Part shown: positions 1 through 7,383 of the stretch, one piece after another | How positions within the stretch are numbered: the first letter of the stretch is position 1 | Layout of the letters: every line of letters begins with the position of its first letter | Source: CAYRFQ01 sp964423615 | Lineage (GTDB): Bacteria; Planctomycetota; Planctomycetia; Gemmatales; Gemmataceae | Direction: 5' to 3' | Assembly (NCBI GenBank): GCA_964423615.1 | Contig: CAYRFQ010000080.1 | Coordinates: forward strand, 1 to 36,527 | Length of the DNA stretch: 36,527 bases | Position numbers and translations under genes: made by a program | The notes under the pieces: generated by a model | The model's input: only the letters and a program-made list of their open reading frames with translations | What the model was told of the DNA's origin: nothing | Databases searched by the model: none

Positions 1-528
1 GATTGTAGGAGTTAAGGAGCACCAGAAAGCAAGACCTCGCGCTGTAGTATTAAGAGCCACGAATCGGTTGAGTTTAAGTTGCCGGGCCTTGAACACTATA
101 CCCATTCCGCCACTCCCCAGTTCTTCGAGAATTTCGTAGCCGGGAATGCCAACATCCGCAGAGGAGATCGCAGCGGGTTTCAGCGTTGCTCGCGGCAACG
201 AGGTTTGTGCATCTCCAAGGGGAGCGACTGTTCGGGGCTCGCCCTCAGACGAGAGAAATGCCGGTGGTTCGCTCGAAACGTAATCGATTGTTAGGATTTC
301 TGCGTCGGCCTGAGAGGTCGACGAACGTTCGCGGATGGGTTCCTGTGGGATTTGTGGAAACAGTCCGTTACTCTCGAAGAAACTCCGTAGGCTGTCGGCC
401 AAACCTGGGTATTGGGTCAACAGGTCATTGGGGTCGGGTGCCCCACCTTGGGCTTTGGCGTCGAGATAGTCTGCGATGATTTGGTTGACTCGCTTGTCGC
501 GATCAAAGTTGGAATGGGTGTCGCACAT
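1..528 (-). pseudogene. Ser/Thr protein kinase, N-terminal fragment, apparently interrupted near base 50
   Basis: The ATG at 528 is preceded by AGGAG at suitable spacing, and 176 codons stay open to the window edge. Residues 1-55 hold a helical preamble (RVNQIIADYLDAKAQ, then DLLTQYPGLADSLRSFFES) typical of planctomycete Pkn2-type kinases, where it precedes the catalytic domain. After a variable linker comes the start of the kinase fold: GYEILEELGSGGMGIVFKAR (glycine loop GSGGMG) and then RFVAL. The family continues VALK, with the lysine that anchors ATP phosphates. Here the sequence reads VALN and then becomes unrelated, and neither of the other two minus-strand frames restores kinase sequence. 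A simple frameshift is therefore unlikely, and an insertion or recombination boundary near 49-51 fits better. Because the window ends 50 bases later, the remainder cannot be examined. The kinase identity of the N-terminus is secure; its status as a broken gene is inference. Confidence 0.72.
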
Positions 529-776
529 ATGTTCGGCTCCTGTTGTGAAGTGGCAACCCCCCTAAACGATTTCGACTCAGTCCAAAGAAAAGAGGAGAAG
601 GTGTGTAGTTTTTCGAAAAAACAGCTCAGTGCCCAATGTCAACAACAGAGTGAACTCTTCTACTAAACCGGAGGCGAACTAGAAAGCTAGGAGCGCAAGC
701 TGAAATCGTCCCAAGATAACCCGGATCGGCATGCTTCACAAGATTTACTCCGAGACCTCAAACGGAAACTCCGAAG

Positions 777-2201
777 CTATTCCTTGCCCCTGACGATATT
801 GTCGAAAAACGTCATCATGTCAGGGTACGATTCGATCACGACCATGATGTGTTCGATATTCGGATAGATATGCAAGCCCACCGAGTTCACACCACCATCT
901 TTAAGATCTTTGGCGAGGCGTTTGGCACCACCCAGGGCAAAATCTTTATCCCCGACACCGATCAAAAAGGGAATTGCCTGGATTTTCTTAACCTCCGTGA
1001 CTGGTCGTGAGCCACCCAATGCCACTACACCGGCGAACCTTTCCGGGTGTGACTGGGCGACGGCAATAGCTTGGCCCGCACCCATCGAGTGTCCCAAAAC
1101 AAAGACCTTGGTGCGGTCAATGGGATATCGATGAGACAACGAGTCTATGATTTCCGGTGTCGGAGTAGTGAAGGAAAAGCCAGTTGTGAGCGGTGCCATT
1201 AACATCCAACCCCGCCTCTTGCAGAGTCGCACAAGTTCTCCGCGGTTGTATGCGTCGAAGAAGATGTTTTCGCTCCCACCGACCCCATGGAGTGCCACCA
1301 CCATCGGCACAGGTTTGCCACTCTTGGCCGATTCCGGAACGAACAGACGCACGTCATGTCGTCCCTTCGGTGTAACTACTCGTAGCCAGAACTGTCCCTT
1401 CCGTGTCTTGTTGTAATATCGTTTTCCATTTTCGACCGTTTGGACGATGGATTCGACTTCGGAAAGTAATCGATCAGCTGGATAATCGGTCTCAAGAATG
1501 TATCCGTCCTTGATATATACGAGCCTCTGAAGGAGCATCGATGCCGTTTCCGTTTCGGTCGTTTTTTTCTTCTGTGCAAGTTTCTCGATCGCTTTTTCGA
1601 GACCGGTCAGACGCGATTTCAAGTTTGGAATTACGTACACTGGATACTTTTTTCGAACCAACGTTTTGTCCGCTGATTTTATTTCCACAACCACTAACGA
1701 TTTCCCTTTCGGAAGCGTCTCCAGTTTCGTTCGGAGCGGAAGTCGCGTCAGGGGCTTAGATTTCTGGAACTTCGCCGACTTCCCGATTTCGGCGACACCC
1801 ATCCGCCATGAGAGATTTTCGGGCATTTTGACCTTGGATTCATAAAGGGCCCGTAAATCTACCTGAATAGTCTCTTGACCCACCTCCCGAAGACGCGGCC
1901 AGACGGAGATCATGACAGAGTCGGCCCATCGTTGGTCATCGCTTGGAGTCTTGTTCAAAATCGCGTATCGGGTTTTGTCGAGGTTCCTCCCGGCCCCTCG
2001 GAAGTCACCCGTGATAAAGGATGCGAATACCGACGTCAGCGGCTTAAATGCTCGTTTCTTGGCGGATTTGTCGGCGTGTTTTGCCCAAACGTCTTCGGTT
2101 CTTTGGAGCCGTCGTCCCAATTCGTATCGCAGCGATTGGGCTTCGGCAACCGAAGGCAAGAGCACGCCAACTCCGAGAAGAAATACAGCCCGGGTGATCA
2201 T
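777..2201 (-). CDS. Secreted alpha/beta-hydrolase (esterase/PHB-depolymerase-like C-terminal domain)
   Basis: Encodes 474 aa from the ATG at 2201, which has AAGGAGA upstream; the frame stays open further upstream but that extension has no signal character. Residues 1-21 form a Sec signal peptide (hydrophobic FLLGVGVLLP, cleavage after AEA). Residues about 22-260 are a Lys-rich region I do not recognise. Residues about 270-474 are an alpha/beta-hydrolase domain: oxyanion loop HGVGG (305-309), nucleophile elbow GHSMGAG with Ser372, a candidate acid in GVGDKD (Asp418/Asp420), and His451 in IEHIMV. This arrangement resembles extracellular esterases of the PHB depolymerase/prolyl oligopeptidase-like superfamily (LpqC type). 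It probably hydrolyses an ester or peptide bond outside the cytoplasm; the substrate is unknown. It is divergent from the Tyr-rich secreted protein at 2334, with a shared 132-bp intergenic region. Confidence 0.8.
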   Translation of the reverse strand: MITRAVFLLGVGVLLPSVAEAQSLRYELGRRLQRTEDVWAKHADKSAKKRAFKPLTSVFASFITGDFRGAGRNLDKTRYAILNKTPSDDQRWADSVMISVWPRLREVGQETIQVDLRALYESKVKMPENLSWRMGVAEIGKSAKFQKSKPLTRLPLRTKLETLPKGKSLVVVEIKSADKTLVRKKYPVYVIPNLKSRLTGLEKAIEKLAQKKKTTETETASMLLQRLVYIKDGYILETDYPADRLLSEVESIVQTVENGKRYYNKTRKGQFWLRVVTPKGRHDVRLFVPESAKSGKPVPMVVALHGVGGSENIFFDAYNRGELVRLCKRRGWMLMAPLTTGFSFTTPTPEIIDSLSHRYPIDRTKVFVLGHSMGAGQAIAVAQSHPERFAGVVALGGSRPVTEVKKIQAIPFLIGVGDKDFALGGAKRLAKDLKDGGVNSVGLHIYPNIEHIMVVIESYPDMMTFFDNIVRGKE

Positions 2202-2333
2202 AGTCGAACGTCTCCTTTTCTGGGTGTTGTTCTCACAGGAAAAATCGGTGGGATTCGAGAGTGCAACATTGCTGAAGTATCTGATATAACAAGAAATATA
2301 GGCAAGTAACAACAAACATCATTGAGGTGTCCC

Positions 2334-3005
2334 GTGCTTCGAACAACTCGAATTTTGTGCGTTTTGGTATCCATGCTTTTCATGGCTACACCAGCTTACG
2401 GCTTCCATGGTTTCTTCCGAGGCTTGTTTGGAGGAAGTACAGTGGGTTCGTCGCCAGTCACTTCATACTATTACTACCCGTACAGTTCATACTATTACTC
2501 CCCATACAACTCTTACTATGTTCCGTCTTACTACTATTCCTATTACTATTCGCCGACCGTCGTGACCGAATCGGTACCTGTTGTAACTTCGGTCCCCACT
2601 ATCCCAACAGTGGCCTTGCCCGTCTGTACTCCCACGACTCAATCGACAGAACCGCAAACTTTCGCCCAACCAGTCCCGGCCCCTCCACGAACACGAATTG
2701 CACCAGCTCCAAAGAAAAATCAGCCCAAAACGAATGATCCTAATATACGGGTCGAGGAGACCAATGAACGATACTTCCGAGGTTCGCCGGTTTCCACGGA
2801 AGCAGACACTATTCGTGTTGGGTTTTGGAATACGACCAACCGAAGTGTCGTGTTAAGAGTATCGGGAGTAACTCGCGTGATCCGAGGTAACGGTGGAGCG
2901 ACTTTCGACTTGCCGCGTTCTTTCACTTGGCAGATCGACCAAAATGTACCGAACAGTGAAACTTTGGCCGCGAATCGCTCAAGCTACGAGATCTTCATCC
3001 AATAA
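2334..3005 (+). CDS. Tyr-rich secreted protein of unknown function
   Basis: I do not recognise the family. The preferred start is GTG at 2334, with GAGG ending 6 nt before it; an in-frame TTG at 2322 has no ribosome site. The 223-aa product begins with a signal peptide (VLRTTRILCVLVSMLFMATP, cleaved near AYG-F, residue 23). The next ~55 residues are dominated by Tyr, Ser and Pro in irregular YYYYPYSSYYYSPYNSYY-type blocks. A Pro/Thr-rich linker follows (about 85-130). The C-terminal ~85 residues look globular and beta-rich (IRVGFWNTTNRSVVLRVSGV) and end in EIFIQ. Tyr-rich tracts after a signal peptide occur in planctomycete surface and wall-associated proteins, so an extracellular structural or cross-linked role is possible but unproven. 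The gene is monocistronic, with a hairpin terminator about 70 bp downstream. Confidence 0.75.
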   Translation: MLRTTRILCVLVSMLFMATPAYGFHGFFRGLFGGSTVGSSPVTSYYYYPYSSYYYSPYNSYYVPSYYYSYYYSPTVVTESVPVVTSVPTIPTVALPVCTPTTQSTEPQTFAQPVPAPPRTRIAPAPKKNQPKTNDPNIRVEETNERYFRGSPVSTEADTIRVGFWNTTNRSVVLRVSGVTRVIRGNGGATFDLPRSFTWQIDQNVPNSETLAANRSSYEIFIQ

Positions 3006-3325
3006 GCAACGCCGCTACCGCAAGGCAGGCCAGGAGTTACGTTCCAAGTCGTTGGGTTTGAAATTTTCCGTAGGAAGCCTAAAGTCCTGTCGATGAAAGC
3101 AAGTGACAGGTTTTTGGGCTTTTTCACGTTTCACTTCGAGCCCCCTTCTGCTGAGTTTGGCCGACCACCCTCATCAGGTTATCCCCACAAATCCGCTCCC
3201 AAACTCAGGAACCATAGATAGGCCCTTTGGGGACTCTCATCAAACACACCCTTGATGCTACAATAACACTGAGCACTTTCCGGAGCCGGGGATAATTTCG
3301 GTTGTTTCTACCGCAGGCAAGGTCC
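3006..3325. other. Intergenic region upstream of the kinase fusion gene
   Basis: Apart from the terminator at 3075-3125, no gene or structured element is visible in this 320-bp stretch. A TACAAT hexamer at 3259-3264 is a possible -10 box for the kinase gene starting at 3326, but I see no convincing -35 partner. Confidence 0.4.
3075..3125 (+). terminator. Rho-independent terminator of the Tyr-rich protein gene
   Basis: Left arm AAGCCTAAAGTCCTGTC and right arm GACAGGTTTTTGGGCTT pair with small internal mismatches around a 13-nt loop. The distal arm runs straight into a T-rich tract (GGGCTTTTTC). It lies about 70 bp after the stop at 3005 and before the next plus-strand gene. Confidence 0.75.
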
Positions 3326-5635
3326 ATGTTCGATACATACGCGGAACTCGAAGCGTTTTTCGAGCGTCTGTACCAATTCCGAATTGTTCGGAAGTTGGGA
3401 GAGGGTGCCTTTGGATTAGCCATCCTCGTTTTCGATGTCGTCGAGCAGGAGCACAAAGTCTTCAAGTTGCCAAAAAGCTGGCAGACGATGGAGGCACTCA
3501 AGCAAGAAGGTGACAACCTTCGTGCCCTTCGCAAATTACTCCATCCCAACATAATACAACTCAACCAATATGGTTTTGTTCCGCTCGAGTGGGATGGTCG
3601 AATAGAAGAACGCTATTACCTCAACATGGCCTATGGCGGGACGAGCTTGCGGGAGAAATTAGGCAGTCTGAAGTACGAGACTAACGACTCGGTAGACGAA
3701 GACGTGTCGCTCGCCCGACGGGAAACCGTCTACAATGGAAGCGGCACTCGGCTCCCAGCTGCCCAAGTTGTCCGTATCGTCATGGACGTTTGTCGTGGAC
3801 TCGAAGCTGCCCATGGTTTCCAAGGAGCTCAGGTCCGACTGCTCCACTGTGACGTGAGTCCAGATAACATCTTGATTGACGACGAAGGTGTTGCTCGGCT
3901 CTCAGACTTCGGGATTGCTCGCGTGATCGACCGGGCGTCGAACAGTGGAATGTGGGCCGGAAAAGTGATCTATCTCGATCCAGAGTGTCACGCGGGACGG
4001 GTTACAGTCCAATCTGATTTGTATTCCCTCGGGATCGTCATCCATGAGTGCCTGACTGGTGAGTTACCGTTCTCGACCTTCTCCGAACGATTGAAGCACC
4101 CACCGACTCCCGTTCGAGAGCTCGTTCCAGACGTCCCCGAAGCATTGGAAGCAATCGTCCTCAAAGCTCTCGAATTGGATGTCGATAAACGTTTCCGTCA
4201 AGCGAGCGAAATGCTCTCCGCTCTGGCCCAACTCGAAGACACATTTAACCCTTTACCTCCACGTTATAAACACGTCGCAACGCTTTCCGATGGCCGTTTA
4301 CTCTGTGAAGACCGAGAAGGGACCGGTAGAGTGGCAGTGCGGTGGGTGGAGAGCCAAACGCCGCTCGAAGAACTTGCCCAACAACAACGAATCATCAAGC
4401 AACTGACCAAACAACCTCTCGAGTTGACTCTCGATGCCTTTGAAAGGGAAGGCCATGTTGGGGTAGTTTCGCCAGTGCCGGGCGAGCCGACGTTGAAGGA
4501 TCGTTTCCCTTGGGAGGACTTGGGCGATCTCGATAAACTTCAACCCTTTTGTGAATCGATGGCGATGGTCGCTGACCTCCTCCACGAGGTCCACCAGAGT
4601 GAACTGTGCCATGGTCTTCTATCGCCATACGCAATCAGCTTTCCGTCAGGGAAACTCCGTCTCCACGAGCTTGGCATTAGTCCCTTCTTTCGAACGACCA
4701 CGTCGGAGCCGATCTCTCGACAGTTTCCACAACAACGCAAATACATGTCGCCCCAAATCCAATCAGGGATGGGGGTGCCGACTCCTGCCGACGACGTCTA
4801 CGCTTTTGGAGCCATTCTTCAGGACGTTCTAACTCCCCCCATAACGAAAAGACAGGACTCGTCAGAGAAGAGCGAAAATGATGAGGGCACCAATGAGCCA
4901 GAGGCCCCGAAACTTCATCAGGTCAATCCCCTCGTGCCCCATAGGTTCTCGGATTTGGTCGAGCGATGCCTCCAGGAAGATCCCAACGAGCGACCGGTCA
5001 GTCTAAAAGAGGTTGCGTCGGTGTTGCGAAGTTTCGACTGGCCGCTGGAATCGATCGAGGGGTTGTGCGAGGGAGCTTTGCGGGTCTACACTCCCGGAGC
5101 CGGTCCTTCTCAGTTGATTGCAGCTTGCGAGTTGCTCGACTTGGCATTGCGTTTCGATCCTGGCAACCCGAAAGTCCACCACACAAAAGGCCTCGTCTAC
5201 ATGCGTAACGAAGCTTATTCGTTTGCCGCCGAAGAATTCCACAAGGCTTCGCGGGTGATGCCCTGTCGAGAACTCTTCGTGTTGCTTGGCGAAGCCAACG
5301 AAAACGCCAATCAGATTAGCCAAGCCGAAAGCGCATACCGTAAAGCTCTTGAGTTCGAATACTCTACCCAAGTCGGTGAGAGACTCGCCATCACTCTGAA
5401 AAAACTTAAGCAATGGAAAGAAGCCGTTGAGCTGTTGAAACGAACTCACGCTTCGGAAGAAGACCCAGAGAACCGCAAACGCCTTGCCGAGTTGCTCCGA
5501 CAATGGGGAGTCGAGCTGACAACTTGTCCCGAATGCGGGAGTAGGCTTTCAGATCTGAATGAGGAGAGCGCCAGCAACTCGGACCGTACACTTTGTGCCC
5601 CTTGTAAGGGCATGCAAAAAGAACAGAGTAAGTAG
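3326..5635 (+). CDS. Ser/Thr protein kinase fused to a pseudokinase, TPR repeats and a C-terminal zinc ribbon
   Basis: 769 aa from the ATG at 3326 (AAGG upstream); a TTG at 3302 is a less likely alternative. Residues about 18-300 form a Hanks-type kinase domain: glycine loop GEGAFG (25-30), Lys47 or Lys50 in VFKLPK, catalytic loop HCDVSPDN (174-181, Asp176; HCD replaces the usual HRD), DFG (194-196) and an APE-like DPE (218-220). Residues about 390-570 repeat the kinase fold without catalytic residues: HGLLSPYAIS in place of HRDxKxxN and HELG in place of DFG. This half is therefore probably a pseudokinase. Residues about 590-720 are TPR-like helices (DPGNPKVHHTKGLVYMRNEAY and further units). 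The C-terminus carries two CxxC pairs (734/737 and 757/760), a likely zinc ribbon. No transmembrane segment is seen, so it is cytosolic. The first domain should phosphorylate Ser/Thr targets; the rest looks like a docking scaffold. Confidence 0.88.
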   Translation: MFDTYAELEAFFERLYQFRIVRKLGEGAFGLAILVFDVVEQEHKVFKLPKSWQTMEALKQEGDNLRALRKLLHPNIIQLNQYGFVPLEWDGRIEERYYLNMAYGGTSLREKLGSLKYETNDSVDEDVSLARRETVYNGSGTRLPAAQVVRIVMDVCRGLEAAHGFQGAQVRLLHCDVSPDNILIDDEGVARLSDFGIARVIDRASNSGMWAGKVIYLDPECHAGRVTVQSDLYSLGIVIHECLTGELPFSTFSERLKHPPTPVRELVPDVPEALEAIVLKALELDVDKRFRQASEMLSALAQLEDTFNPLPPRYKHVATLSDGRLLCEDREGTGRVAVRWVESQTPLEELAQQQRIIKQLTKQPLELTLDAFEREGHVGVVSPVPGEPTLKDRFPWEDLGDLDKLQPFCESMAMVADLLHEVHQSELCHGLLSPYAISFPSGKLRLHELGISPFFRTTTSEPISRQFPQQRKYMSPQIQSGMGVPTPADDVYAFGAILQDVLTPPITKRQDSSEKSENDEGTNEPEAPKLHQVNPLVPHRFSDLVERCLQEDPNERPVSLKEVASVLRSFDWPLESIEGLCEGALRVYTPGAGPSQLIAACELLDLALRFDPGNPKVHHTKGLVYMRNEAYSFAAEEFHKASRVMPCRELFVLLGEANENANQISQAESAYRKALEFEYSTQVGERLAITLKKLKQWKEAVELLKRTHASEEDPENRKRLAELLRQWGVELTTCPECGSRLSDLNEESASNSDRTLCAPCKGMQKEQSK

Positions 5636-5771
5636 GCGTGATCCCACAACTCTCTCCGACCCTCGTTTGTATTTTTCCGGTAGTGGGAGGTTCGTGTTCG
5701 TTCGTAAGATGTGCCAAAATCCATCCCGCTAGAAAGTGGAGAGGCGTCCAGACGCACCGGGAGATCATCTG

Positions 5772-6341
5772 GTGAGTACTATAACAGTCGTACGGAAGAA
5801 CGGAGCTGTTGCACTCGCAGCGGACACTCTTTGGAAAGACGGATCGACGATGCAACGCGCGTCTTCGCTCGCAAACCCTTCGAAAATCCTCCACGTCGGG
5901 GATACTTACATCGCCTTTACCGGTTCTGGAGCGTGGGGGCAGGTGTTGAAGCGATACTTTGCCAAGCTAAAAGAGCCTCCTGACCTCACGAGTGAGCATG
6001 CGATCTTCGAAGCCGTTCTCCGGATGCATCCTGTTCTGAAGAAGCGTTACGGGGTCAATCCGAACGACGGTGATCGAGACGCCTTCGAGTCCTCCCGGTT
6101 CTGTATGTTGTTAGCGAACCCAGGAGGAGCGTTTGCCGTCTATCCGGATCGATCTGTCAGCGAATTTGCGACTTTTTATGCGTTTGGTGCTGGGTGCGAG
6201 TACGCTTTGGGAGCCATGCATGTCGCGTACTCACTCATGGATCAACCCGAAGATATCGCGAGAATTGGGGTGGAGGCCGCTGCGGAATTCGACGAAGACA
6301 CAGAACTCCCCGTTGAAACCTACCGGGTAGAGCTCAATTAA
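5772..6341 (+). CDS. HslV/proteasome-fold Ntn hydrolase with an N-terminal serine
   Basis: The GTG start at 5772 is preceded by GGGAGA and gives 189 aa. With Met removed, the chain begins STITVVRKNGAVALAAD, which aligns without gaps to the N-terminus of HslV (TTIVxVRRxGxVxxAGD). Ser is at the position of the catalytic Thr1 and Asp18 at HslV Asp17; Lys38 (SKILHVGD) is a candidate for the catalytic Lys33. Later features (DAFESSRF, YAFGAGCEYALGAMH, GVEAAAEFDEDT) match bacterial proteasome-subunit-like proteins annotated as Ntn hydrolases. Members of this fold form barrel-shaped peptidases. No HslU/ClpY-type ATPase is encoded nearby. It lies about 135 bp after the kinase fusion gene on the same strand, so co-transcription is possible. 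Its stop overlaps the convergent Dabb gene by 4 bp. Peptidase activity is inference. Confidence 0.8.
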   Translation: MSTITVVRKNGAVALAADTLWKDGSTMQRASSLANPSKILHVGDTYIAFTGSGAWGQVLKRYFAKLKEPPDLTSEHAIFEAVLRMHPVLKKRYGVNPNDGDRDAFESSRFCMLLANPGGAFAVYPDRSVSEFATFYAFGAGCEYALGAMHVAYSLMDQPEDIARIGVEAAAEFDEDTELPVETYRVELN

Positions 6342-6646
6342 TCACTTCGTTCGTAATCGAAAGCGATCACGTCTTCAACGTAGGGGAGCACGAACTCTTT
6401 GACTTTTTCGTGTTCGGGATGGGGAAGATAGGTGTTGCGAGCCTCGGGAGTATGGAACGTCATTACGAAAGCGTGCGTGAACCCTTTGTTCAGGCCTTCC
6501 GGACTCGAATAGTGACCGCCCGAGAAATGTTCGATCCCAGGAATGATTTGTTGCAATCCCGCTAGTGCCTGGAAGCATTTGGCGATGGTTTGTTCCGAAG
6601 TTCCATCCTTGAATTGGATCAAGACCATGTGGTTGACTTTGGCCAT
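6338..6646 (-). CDS. Dabb (stress-responsive alpha/beta-barrel) domain protein
   Basis: 102 aa, the normal size for a one-domain Dabb protein. It starts with the typical strand VNHMVLIQFKDGTSEQTIAK and continues with a helix (CFQALAGLQQIIPGI), a central GGHYSSPEGLNKGFTHAFVMTF segment, and a YLPHPEHEKVKEFVLPYVEDVIAFDYE end. These are the hallmarks of the dimeric ferredoxin-like Dabb fold. Family members include plant stress proteins and a few small cyclases or decarboxylases, but most bacterial members have no assigned reaction, and I cannot assign one here. CGGAGCC lies upstream of the ATG. The 3' end overlaps the stop of the Ntn hydrolase gene by 4 bp. The gene is 65 bp downstream of rplX on the same strand and may share its transcript. 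Confidence 0.85.
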   Translation of the reverse strand: MAKVNHMVLIQFKDGTSEQTIAKCFQALAGLQQIIPGIEHFSGGHYSSPEGLNKGFTHAFVMTFHTPEARNTYLPHPEHEKVKEFVLPYVEDVIAFDYERSD

Positions 6647-6711
6647 CGCCTGGCTCCGGCTATTGTTCCGTGCTGTTTATGGTTGTTATGGACAGATCGA
6701 ATAGCTGCCGT

Positions 6712-7065
6712 TCACTCCGCTTTCCCAACGTGAGCCGCGCGAGGTGGTGCAATGACGCCCATACTCGCTCCACTCTTCTTGGCATATCGTTCTTTGCTCC
6801 CGTCGGGCAGATATCGAGTCCCGACGCGGGTCGGCTCTCCGGTTTGCGGATCGACGAGCATCACGTTTGAGGCCTCAATTGGCATCTCTTTCGAGAGGCG
6901 GCCACCTTGAGGATTTTGGCGGTTTGGTTTCAAGTGCTTATAAACACGATTGACGCCTTCGACAACAATCTTGCCTTTCTTGGGAAAAACAGTCAGGACG
7001 CGACTGATCGTGCCTTTGTCGTCGCCGACCATGACCATCACCGTGTCGCCTTTTCGTACATGCAT
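6712..7065 (-). CDS. rplX: 50S ribosomal protein L24
   Basis: 117 aa, close to the usual bacterial L24 length. The N-terminal KOW motif is clear (RKGDTVMVMVGDDKGTISRV), followed by the diagnostic VEGVNRVYKHLKP segment that contacts 23S rRNA helices, then IEASNVMLVDPQTGEPTRVG. The C-terminus has a short extension (SGASMGVIAPPRAAHVGKAE). L24 initiates 50S assembly. In most bacteria rplX lies between rplN and rplE in the spc operon. Here its neighbours are a Dabb gene and a patatin gene, and no other ribosomal gene is in the window. I see no strong Shine-Dalgarno sequence before the ATG at 7065; translation may be coupled to the small ORF that ends 33 bp upstream. Confidence 0.95.
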   Translation of the reverse strand: MHVRKGDTVMVMVGDDKGTISRVLTVFPKKGKIVVEGVNRVYKHLKPNRQNPQGGRLSKEMPIEASNVMLVDPQTGEPTRVGTRYLPDGSKERYAKKSGASMGVIAPPRAAHVGKAE

Positions 7066-7098
7066 TGGTGTTCTCGTATAACAGAACCTTGTCGAAAC

Positions 7099-7251
7099 TC
7101 ATGCCTCTCGGTCATCGGAGCCAGAGTCTAGTTCCAAAAAGATATTATGCCGGATGGCCAAGTAATCGACAAGAGATTCAAGTAGTTTTCCTCCCAATAG
7201 TCGTGTCGTACCTGAGTTTGGGTACAAACTCGTTGGGCAACTCTCCCTCAT
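7099..7251 (-). CDS. Probable small protein (50 aa) upstream of rplX
   Basis: The ATG at 7251 is preceded by an excellent ribosome-binding site (CAGGAGG, 5 nt spacer), one of the best in the window. The reading frame runs 50 codons and ends with TGA at 7099-7101. The product begins MRESCPTSLYPNSGTTRLLG. Its middle, LLESLVDYLAIRHNIFLEL, could form an amphipathic helix, and it ends in an acidic SGSDDREA. I recognise no family. It sits 33 bp ahead of rplX on the same strand, so it is either a genuine small gene or a translated leader for L24. The evidence is the ribosome site and position only, so confidence is moderate. Confidence 0.45.
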   Translation of the reverse strand: MRESCPTSLYPNSGTTRLLGGKLLESLVDYLAIRHNIFLELDSGSDDREA

Positions 7252-7383
7252 TCCGTCCTCCTGATTCCTTTCTTTGCTGAAGACTTGTAAACGAAGAACG
7301 TCAATCGAAAGTTACACATCAATGTCGAATGCCATTGACCCAGGTGTTCTGCGAGAGAGTTCACGGCTGGATCAGCTCTGGAC

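Noticed and set aside
608..619. TTTTTCGAAAAA palindrome upstream of the left-edge kinase
   Set aside because: A short A/T palindrome in a non-coding gap is expected by chance, with no promoter context.
3178..3190. GTTATCCCCACA as a DnaA box hinting at an origin
   Set aside because: It has an extra base relative to TTATCCACA, stands alone, and no dnaA/dnaN or AT-rich unwinding element is near.
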